This document shows positions 56,580 to 64,000 of a stretch of DNA of 64,000 bases, one piece after another. The stretch is from Rhipicephalus microplus (taxonomy: Eukaryota; Arthropoda; Arachnida; Ixodida; Ixodidae): the NCBI RefSeq assembly GCF_043290135.1, contig NC_134700.1:157062053-157126052 (forward strand). The letters run 5' to 3'. The notes below the pieces were generated by a model, which made no database searches, was not told the origin of the DNA, and worked only from the letters and a program-made list of their open reading frames with translations. The translations under genes were made by a program, and so were the position numbers. Each line of letters opens with the position of its first letter. Position 1 is the first letter of the stretch.

Positions 56580-56780
56580 ATCATATCCAATTTCATGTTG
56601 TGACTACTCAAATATGTTTTTCATACATTCATGTTATGCCATACCAAGTTTGGTATTGATACCATTATCGAAATGGCCAGGAGAGCTAATAGTCATTGGC
56701 GGCTAGATAGGTAGATAGATACGCTCAAAGTCGCCGAAGTTCGCTAAAAAATGCTTCGCCTTTAAAAGTGAAAGAAAAGA
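56580..56780 (-). mobile_element. Repeat element E4 (terminal fragment of the E1 family)
   Basis: Repeats the last ~200 bp of E3: TGTGACTACTCAAATATG, CCAGGAGAGCTAATAGTC, CGCTCAAAGTCGCCGAAG, AAATGCTTCGCCTTTAAAAG. It may be a tandem duplication of E3's terminus. Confidence 0.75.
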
Positions 56781-57040
56781 AATAATACAATTTTTGAATG
56801 ACTGAGGTGTAATCATTAGATCCAATACTTCTGAAGGAAAAGAAGTGTAGTATGTAAATACTAAATGTAAGATTGTTTAGTAAAAATTGAGAGCTGACAA
56901 ATGGCTCGGCAAGGTAATCTTCTTGTGTCACATAGAAATTCGCAGGGGGCCCCGCAGACGTCACTGTCACTGAGTCCTAATAAAGAAGCCCCAAAGGACA
57001 AAATATTCGAAGTAGTAAGTGAAATTTACATTGTTTTTAA
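56781..57040. other. No gene seen
   Basis: Short AT-rich spacer between repeats. Confidence 0.5.
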
Positions 57041-57180
57041 TAAAATTTCGAATCATTTGTTTCCTTGTAAATGCGAAGCATTTCTTGGAGAATTTCGGCG
57101 ACTTTGAGCGTATCTATGTATCTGTCTAACCGCTTACGTTTGGGTGCTCTCGTGGTCACCCCCTTAGCTTGGCGTGAACC
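57041..57180 (+). repeat. Terminal fragment of a relative of the E1 family
   Basis: AATGCGAAGCATTTCTTGGA, TTTCGGCGACTTTGAGCGTA and a TATCTATG tract match the E1 outer terminus in the same orientation. It then continues differently (CGCTTACGTTTGGGTGCTCT). Confidence 0.65.
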
Positions 57181-57192
57181 AAAATTGGATAA

Positions 57193-57424
57193 TTGATATG
57201 TGGGGTTTAACGTCCCAAAACCTTCATATGAATATGAGAGACGCCGTAGTGGAGGGCTCCGGAAATTTCGAACACCTGGGGTTCTTTGACGTGCCCCCAA
57301 ATCTGAGCACACGGGCCAACAACATTTCCGCCTCCATCGGAAATGCAGCCGCTGCAGCCGGAATTCGATCCCGAAACCTGCGGGTCTGCAGCCGAGTACC
57401 TTAGCCACTAGACTACCGCGGTGG
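57193..57424 (-). mobile_element. Ruka-like SINE, copy 4
   Basis: Near full-length on the minus strand. The head CCACCGCGGTAGTCTAGTGG holds the A box, then the B-box region CTGCAGACCCGCAGG follows. GGGGCACGTCAAAGAACCCC is in the body, and the 3' end is GGGACGTTAAACCCCACATA. The TSD is not clear. Confidence 0.88.
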
Positions 57425-57558
57425 AGCATGATCCAAATGTAGCATGGTAGGGTAAGATGGTTTGACGAATATGACGCGCTGGTCAAGACATAAATATCGT
57501 CACAATCCCATCGCGTACCTCGTCAAACACTTCCCGCCAGACAGTGGAACATACTCAC

Positions 57559-57575
57559 GGGGGGGGGGGGGGGGG
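57559..57575. repeat. G17 homopolymer
   Basis: Seventeen consecutive G between CTCAC and TGCCG, at the 3' end of the minus-strand SINE that follows. Assembly length here may be unreliable. Confidence 0.95.
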
Positions 57576-57846
57576 TGCCGCTGGTAAGCGGCTAAGTGCC
57601 ACGGGTACCAAGGAACGCCGAGAACAGAAGTGGGCAATTTTAACGCGCGAGCGTTAAGCAATACCCGACATCGGTAGCGTCGACCCAACGAAGGCATAGA
57701 ATAAATGTCAGTGTTAAGAAAAAAACCCGACATGGGCAGCGTTGGCCACCCGACGAATGCAAATAATAAATTACAGTGTTCCAGCAGGAATCCAAACCGA
57801 GCATTCTGCGTGGCAGTCAAGCATTCTACCACAGAGCTATGCCGGG
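57576..57846 (-). mobile_element. Second type of tRNA-derived SINE
   Basis: The minus strand starts CCCGGCATAGCTCTGTGGTA (A box) and has CTCGGTTTGGATTCCTGC (B box) about 35 bases later, tRNA-like spacing. A body with two copies of a ~50-bp unit follows (GGTGGCCAACGCTGCCCATG and GTCGACGCTACCGATGTC, each with CGGGT and CTTAACAC/CTTAACGC). It is unrelated in sequence to the Ruka-like copies. It is not a functional tRNA, since the acceptor stem does not close. Confidence 0.7.
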
Positions 57847-59040
57847 TCTCGAAACTAGTTTTGAAATAGACGCTAATCTTCGTGAAACGTTAATAGCGGT
57901 TGCAGTGCTGCCTACCCAATTTTGTAAACATTACACTTGTACTCCTTTGATACAGCCGTGACGTTGGGTTAACCCCAATTGTGGTGAGGTGCCATGCGCT
58001 GAAACTGATTTTCGTAGCAGTGTCAAGGGCCAACATCTTCGCGAGCATCAGCGCTTCATATCAGCTTCTCGTGTTCCTAAAACACATTTTAATCTGACAT
58101 CCTTGTGCAAGTGAAAAACTGGTCATATAAACATCTGCAACTCTTCAACACACATGTTCTCTTCAACATATTTCTCTGCGTGCAACATTTGTACATATAT
58201 TTAGCATCATTTCATGGCGTGTCGCACAATAAAAAAAATGCAACACAGTCACGTTCCCTGCACGTGCTTCGCATAAAGCTGATTATCGGGTACGTGGGAT
58301 CTCCCGAATTTTTATTTTTAAAACAGTGGCATGTGAGAAGAAAATGGTCGACATTTTCAGGTTTGTTACAGCTTGAGCACAGAGGCTACGGCACCCGACC
58401 AAACCTGTTTAAGTAGAAATTAAAAGGTGGTACACGGCATCGTAATTTTGGTACTCTTCAACCCATAAGTAGAAGAATAAGAAGCTAATAGGCGAACAAT
58501 AATAAGCAGAATTGATCTCAATATTACACTTTATTAACCAATCTCTTGGAGTTGGTATAAAAAAACAACAAAAATGAAGGCTTGTGGCACACACAGTCTG
58601 AAGGATTGGCTGATGACCATCTAGTTTAAAATTTATGAAATATGTTGTCTTCTGGGTTGATGAACAAGAAATTGACGAAGAAAAGGAAAATATGGAACGT
58701 CATAATAAAAGAATAAATCAAATATAAATATGAGAAGGAATAGCCACAAAACATAATCGAAAGAATAGAAATTTTAAACGCTTGCTTTTCTCTGAGAGAC
58801 GCAAGAATAGTTAGAACTAACAGACAACAAAGGCAACAAAATTATTGCGCAAATAAATCATCCGATGCTCTTTTCGTCAGCGCATTACATTCACGCTCTC
58901 TATCGAAACCTCCAAATGAACCTATTTGAAATAGAACACTGGCTTATTCCTAGTTCTCTAAACGCGAACAAGATTGAATTATAAGTATTTCCTGTAAAAG
59001 ACCTAGTACATATATCTCTCCCATACAAAACTGATGCCGT
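57847..59040. other. No gene seen
   Basis: AT-rich. A fragment GGGTACGTGGGATCTCCCG (about 58288-58306) recalls the end of the E1 family. Nothing else supportable. Confidence 0.5.
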
Positions 59041-59173
59041 TCTACAAGTTGAAAGCATTAAAAACTAGGAACGGTATATGACAGCTGTTTAGCATGGCGA
59101 AACCACGTTCAATATATTGCTGCAAAGGGTGTTTGGGCAGTCGGCCTATCATGAAGGATGAGCAACAGGAGAT

Positions 59174-59185
59174 CAGGAATGCACA
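59174..59185. repeat. TSD of SINE copy 5, left (12 bp)
   Basis: CAGGAATGCACA, identical to 59429-59440. Confidence 0.9.
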
Positions 59186-59428
59186 TATTGATTGATATGT
59201 GGGGTTTAACGCCCCAAAACCACAATCTGATTATGAGAGACGCTGTAGTGAAGAAGTCCGGAAAGTTTGACCACCTGGTGTTCTCTTTAACGTGCTCCCA
59301 AAGCTGAACACGCGGGGCCTAGAACATTTCCGAATCCATCGGAGATGCAGCCGCCACCGTCGGGATTCGATTCCGCGACCTGCGGGTCAGCAGCCGAGTA
59401 CCTTAGCCACTAGACTACCGCGGCGGCG
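59186..59428 (-). mobile_element. Ruka-like SINE, copy 5, inserted in a LINE
   Basis: Minus strand: CCGCCGCGGTAGTCTAGTGG head, CTGACCCGCAGGTCGCGGAA with B-box TCGAATCCC, and 3' end GGGGCGTTAAACCCCACATA, then ATCAATCAAT. Perfect 12-bp TSDs (CAGGAATGCACA) flank it, implying LINE-mediated insertion. Confidence 0.93.
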
Positions 59429-60545
59429 CAGGAATGCACAGAGCCTCGTTATTATTAACATATTGCATCTATGTCAAGCCAGTTTTAAAACTTGGATGCG
59501 CCCTATACTCCGGGGTGCCTGCCTATAAGCTGCGTCCTCTTGTTCTTCTGGAGAAGCAGGCACTAAGCATATGCTTAGGGCTACCTAAATTTGTAGCAAA
59601 TAACGTTTCATATATGGAAGCTACAATTCCCTCACTGCTCACCAGATTGAAAAATTGGCTGTGAAAACGTGCTTAAGGGCATTTGAGTCTCCTATAAGGA
59701 GTAAGGAAACAGTTTTCATTGCGCAACCTGGTTGACTTTTTTATTGTCATTGGCCAAAGTTTCACACATCTCAACTAAAGTTCGTACGGTCGCTTCTCAA
59801 CCCACTGTCCACGCAAATTTGAGAGGTTCTTCCAAGTCGTAGCTCTCCAAGTTCTCTCCAAATATACTTTGATCACATTTTCGCTAATAGTGCTAAACAC
59901 CTACAGAGTAATATGTTGAGAGCTGCATTACAGGACTACCAGCTAGGAATGCAAGAGCAGGTCACCATTGTGACGGACGCTTCACAGAGAGAAGAAAAGA
60001 GTACCATCGGTATATTCTGTCCTGTTCAAGACTGTATGGTCCTTTTCTTTCAAAATTCCAGGTTTCACACCTATCTTTACTGCAGAATTTTAGCTGTAGA
60101 ATTTGCCCTTCGAAAACTGCCATAATCAGTGAATTCCTCCGTAATAATAAGAAATCCTTTGTCGGTCTGCAGAGTGCTCACGGCATCCGGCGATTCGAAA
60201 GCACTAGGTGAATTCAACTCTCATGTACCGAATCACTTAACTCAGGTGCGATTAGTATGGGTGCCGGTGCATACAGGCGTGTATCTAAATGAAGCAGCTG
60301 ATGCAGTATCGAGAGCGGCGTTAGACGGACCAGCTATCAATATTACCCCTACAACAGATTTTATAGTAGCGCTTAATATTCGGAAGGAAATGGTGATGCG
60401 AGAATGCTCTACATCATCTATGACAAATTCCCCGGAGTTCAACCTTCTATTGACACCTTTGAAACCTTCCCCATGCCAATACCGATGCCTGGAAGCTTTA
60501 ATCATTCGATTGCGCTGTCGTATTCCTTCATTAAATCTTTAGTTG

Positions 60546-61587
60546 TTTAGAGCAAGCTTTACTCCCTCCCTGCGTTGTTCTTTTTGATGAGAAAAGGAAA
60601 CTGTGAAAACACTCTTTCATCTCTTGTTAAATAAATAAGAAGGGTATTACCAGAAATACCACTACGAAATCTTGGATTAGCTTTGACAATGACAAATTTA
60701 CTATCCCTAGGTGCATACCCTTGAGTACAGCAACGGGAAAGTGTGCGAAGCCGTGCAAGATTTTATTGAACAGTCGAAGAGATTTACTCAATAACTTCAA
60801 CACCAAAAGGTTCTCAGTTAACCAATGTAGGCTACAGGAAACTTTTCTTTGATATTAATCATTTATTCCTTGTTCAGCAGAAACTAATTCATCAATGTTT
60901 TTCTCAAGAATAGTTTGCAAAAAATAATTATTGTGGTATAATTTTTCGCTGGTATTTTAAAATATATAATCCTTTTTTTGTTAAGCTAACCGATTCTTGG
61001 CCGATCCCCCAGGATGAATGGTTGGTTGGTTGGTTCCTCAACATCTTGGCACAACCCACCCACGGAGATAGGCCATGAATGGGACGCTGCCTTGCCTTTT
61101 CAGTTGATTCACTTCTTGAAAGGAAGGGTTGAATTCATTAGGTAATATAGGAAATAATTTAAAGGTGTTGGATTGTTTAAGAAACAAAAAAACCTTGCAA
61201 ACGATAACAGAATAAACACATGCAAAGAAAAAAGTCTATACATTAAACAACTGAATTTAGCTATGTTTAACATTCTGTTCTTTTTGTGTCGCAACGTTAG
61301 GATCTACATCTTTATCTACATCTACCGTCTTTATAAGTGTTTAATCCTATTGACCGAATGTTGCACACATTCGTGTGTTGTGTCATGTAGTGTACTTGTT
61401 CCGAAGGTCGCTTATATTACAGGCAACCCTGACGCACATTTATAGTGCGGCCACTAAGGCGGCTTCCGGCAGTTAACTGAAGAACTAACAAAAACGTACA
61501 AATTTCACTTCTACTTTTGATCGAAACAACAACAAAAGGAGAAACGGAAAAGGTATCAAAGAAGAAGAAGACGTTTCTTTCGCTGCC
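60546..61587. other. No gene seen; repeat motif and upstream region of the next exon
   Basis: AT-rich. At 61020-61080 a (GGTT)n run and ACCCACCCACGGAGATAGG recall the phrases at 54.3 and 54.8 kb. The promoter of the gene starting at 61588 may lie at 61400-61580, but I see no clear core promoter element. Confidence 0.45.
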
Positions 61588-61950
61588 ATGAGCCACTTTT
61601 TAGGCGACCAAACGAACCAAAACAATGAGTGGAAAACAACCTCGTCATCACCTGATGGACCAAAGATGCCGGTGAGTGCTCATGGAACTCCTACAGGGCC
61701 AATCAGTGCAGCTGAAGCTGCTGCAACAGAGGACCTCAAGCCGATGGGTCGTTCCTTTCTGTCACCAACCAAAACCGTAGTGTCCCCGAGCCTCCAGCCT
61801 GTTGCTTCCGCTAAAGGCTTAGAGCCATCTGTCGACTCCAACGGGCCACCAAGAATAGTTCAGCCCCGCACATCGGAACCGGTAACCGTAGCTCCACCCC
61901 GTGCACCTGTGGATGCTCCTGGGAAGCTCAGCACGTACAAAAACTGGCGT
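61588..61950 (+). CDS. Putative first coding exon of an unknown host gene (121 codons)
   Basis: ATG at 61588 in good context (CGCTGCCATGAGC). It encodes MSHFLGDQTNQNNEWKTT and then a Ser/Pro/Thr/Ala-rich, disordered sequence to KLSTYKNWR. It ends TGGCGT|GTAAGTATGC, a near-perfect donor, in phase 0; read-through would meet a stop after 13 codons. It lies in a GC-rich island between AT-rich flanks. No signal peptide, membrane helix or domain is seen within it. Composition resembles a cytoplasmic or nuclear low-complexity tail. I find no convincing second exon before 64000, so the gene probably continues outside the window. Confidence 0.6.
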
Positions 61951-63369
61951 GTAAGTATGCACACTGATTTTTGGCAGCATAACGTGCTTTGAATGCAGAA
62001 CACGACAGGACACGTATGAGGAGGCATTGGTGTATACTTCTATGACAAGCCCTTCTGCGAAATTATAATAGGTAGAGGAAGAAGTAGGTAAGAAAAAGTT
62101 GGCAACGCGTTTGCAGCGGAAAGCAACAACTTATGCACTTGTTCGACAGACGCGCAACGGTTGTAGAGACGTGAAGACCTGTGCTACGTGTAGACTTGTG
62201 CGGCGGCCTTCATTGATTCAGGTATATATAGAAATAGCAGTTTTAGAATATATTGTCGCTGTGCCCTAAATGGTCTGTCCATTTCAGTGCCCCATATTAT
62301 TTTCAATCCGACAAGCACAAGGGGGGGGGGGAGTGAAAGTCTCCCAGCACGTGGAGACATCCCATGCTGGCGGAATAATATATGCTTTGCATGTTTTGGA
62401 GAATGTCCACTACAGACGATCAGTTGCGTTTTCTGACAACTACATTAAAAAGTGCCACAGGACCCGTTTAGCATTCATGCTTACAGTTCTGTATGTGCGA
62501 GTATCGACAAACTATTTGAAGTACTGAACACGAGGTGGCGGTGACCTACGGCGCTTCATGCCGCAAACATGCGACGTAATCTCATCTACCACTAAATGTA
62601 ATTTCTGCCCACCTGAAATCGCTACAGCTGCAGAACTTTATCCCGCGGCTGCTACATGCAATCCTTCTGGACATTGAAAGTGGTACACTCTTTACAAATC
62701 CTGGCTGGAATACACGCCTGCAGGGAGGAAATCCGGTCAAATTACGGTTGCTTCTATATATATGTACACACTCAGTTTGTTACGTGGCTCCGTAGCCATG
62801 TCTCTGAGGTAGCGGCGCTGTTTAAAGTGGCCTTCAGAATAACCGTAACAGAAATTATCTGGGATTTTAAGTCATATTTTTCATGGCTAGGCATGACCTA
62901 CCATAATGCGTGACAGCCCGTAGGGCAGCCTATTTGTATGCGGCCTTAATCAGGTTGTTGAAGAAAATCAAACTAATTAGAAAACGGGCACTAGCGGATT
63001 CGCACAAAGCTGTGACATTAACCTACAAATTAGACACATCACTGGAATCTAACTCGCAACCGCATGCATTCAAAGCACACACCTTACCCATAGCATCATA
63101 TCACCGCATGGTCGATTGTAGTTTTGCGGGGGTATATATCAACCAGTGCAGTACGAAACGCCATTCCAAGGAACGGCGTTAGAAAAAACTAGTTCCTTTT
63201 GGGAAGACCGAAGGAACGCCACCGTTCCATTCCGAATAGGGGAACTGTAACGGCAGCGCGTTACATATATGACGGAATGTCAGGAAGAATGACGATCTTT
63301 TATAAACGTTCTACGGCTTGCAACTGGCGCGCGCGCGCACGCAGCACACCACGCAGAGCAGGCAATTTT
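61951..63369. other. No further exon found
   Basis: Presumed intron of the preceding gene. There is a G12 run at about 62321-62332. Plus frames (62270-62527, 62656-62913, 62910-63182) have no recognisable domain or convincing paired splice sites. Confidence 0.45.
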
Positions 63370-63910
63370 ATTATTTTCATTTATTTGATACTGTCAACCC
63401 CGTGCTTGGGGTCATTACAGGGAGGGTGTCACATAATACATAGTATTCACACAATAAAGCAGTATTGAATAACACATAGGACTAACAGATGAATAATTAT
63501 CATCAGGAAAAGAAGAAACAAACAGCAGTGACTATGCCAAATAAAAATCGAGAAACAAATGCTTGCACCAGAAGTTAGCAGCTATCACTGCATAGGAAGC
63601 TGTCTAAAGCGTCTTTAAAGTTGAATGGCGTCCTTTGTTGCACAACCAAATCAGGTAATCTATTCCACATTTCTATTACCTCTGAAAAAAAGGAGTAGCG
63701 GAGAGCATTCGTGCGTGTGAAATTGCGTTGAATAGCTCTGAGCTCTGCTACTATTACGACAATCACATTGCCTTCTAGGTGGCTGAAGATATTTACACAG
63801 TCCCTTGACCCCTCTTTCCTTTCCTACGCATGAGCACGAAAATCTTTAAATCGAGAACAATAACGTAAACGAGGTGACGTAGATTTACAAAGGTATTGCA
63901 TGTAGTTAGT
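63370..63910 (-). pseudogene. 3' end of a CR1-like LINE
   Basis: The minus frame 63766-63575 contains RTNALRYSFFSEVIEMWNRL and PDLVVQQRTPFNFKDALDSF, matching the conserved end of CR1/Jockey-like ORF2 proteins (R-T-x-x-x-x-x-SFF-x-x-x-I-x-x-WN-x-LP). The block upstream to about 63900 (TSPRLRYCSRFKDFRAH in a shifted frame) could be the preceding region. A non-coding tail to about 63370 ends in ATAAATGAAAATAATAAAAT. RT is not present in the window. Confidence 0.6.
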
Positions 63911-64000
63911 TGGCACCTAAGTATATCTTATTCGTGGAGAGGAACTCAACAGGAGGTACAAAAGGAGGGCATACAAGAGAGGACGGCCTTGTGAACCATT

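Larger units (their letters stand above)
59041..60545 (+). pseudogene. CR1/Jockey-type LINE remnant: RT thumb and RNase H, split by a SINE
   Basis: Upstream of the SINE the plus strand has a decayed RT stretch (NHVQYIAAKGV). Downstream of the SINE (from 59441) follow YVKPVLKLGCALYSGVPAYK and LLEKQALSICLGLPKFVANN (RT thumb). RNase H blocks then come in separate frames: TIVTDASQREEKSTIGIF (Asp), ILAVEFALRKLP (Glu), LTASGDSKALGEFNS, and RLVWVPVHTGVYLNEAADAV. The end with CQYRCLEALIIRLRCRIPSL is at 60542. Several frameshifts and stops are present. Joining across one TSD copy keeps the RT frame. Confidence 0.8.

Noticed and set aside
57780..57846. A functional tRNA gene
   Set aside because: A and B boxes are present but no acceptor-stem closure; it continues into a SINE body.
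1..64000. CRISPR arrays, bacterial operons, rRNA genes
   Set aside because: No spaced identical repeats of CRISPR type, no ribosome-binding-site pattern and no rRNA sequence seen; the content is eukaryotic.

Overview
The window looks like hard-tick (ixodid) nuclear DNA. Five copies of one tRNA-headed SINE (Ruka-like), several chelicerate-type LINEs, an LTR retrotransposon, cut-and-paste transposons and long AT-rich stretches surround a few short GC-rich putative exons. There is no operon structure and no bacterial signal. The tick assignment rests on my recognition of these repeat families; no search was run. Most long open frames belong to mobile elements, so the window reads as a record of nested insertions. 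|| Layout. 0.1-0.6 kb: a Gag-like fragment. 0.95-5.3 kb (-): a near full-length but frameshifted Jockey/I-group LINE with zinc-knuckle ORF1, endonuclease and reverse transcriptase (RT). 5.3-11.3 kb: gene-poor DNA with two palindromes, a SINE and common tick repeats. 11.27-12.53 kb (+): a young 5'-truncated RTE LINE with an open frame and a 12-bp target-site duplication (TSD). 13.3-22.4 kb (-): a Ty3/gypsy element, with a 3.0-kb PIF/Harbinger-type non-autonomous transposon inside the RT and a 0.6-kb second element before the integrase. 22.9-27.4 kb: two decayed LINE ends. 29.7-31.7 kb: a possible Helitron N-terminus and two SINEs. || 33.0-33.2 kb (-): a putative host exon. 36.0-39.8 kb (-): a P-element/THAP9-type transposase gene with a split THAP domain, up to four small phase-1 exons and a large catalytic exon; one missing base in a homopolymer is the only break I see. 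41.1-43.3 kb (+): an uninterrupted Tx1/L1 LINE fragment. 44.59-48.29 kb (-): an I-group LINE with a 12-bp TSD and a twin-priming type 5' inversion. 48.6-51.2 and 55.0-56.8 kb: copies of one 148-bp-array repeat in opposite orientations. They flank two putative exons (51.8-52.2 and 53.9-54.2 kb, -) of a single-pass membrane protein. 57-60.5 kb: SINEs, one inserted in a CR1/Jockey-type LINE with a 12-bp TSD. 61.6 kb (+): a putative first exon of another gene. 63.4-63.9 kb (-): a CR1-like LINE tail. || How it fits together. The only candidate cellular genes are the membrane-protein gene (exons near 54.0, 52.0 and possibly 33.1 kb, - strand) and the 61.6-kb first exon (+). If the 33.1-kb exon belongs to the membrane-protein gene, the P-type gene and two LINEs sit in its intron. 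Everything else is selfish DNA at various stages of decay.
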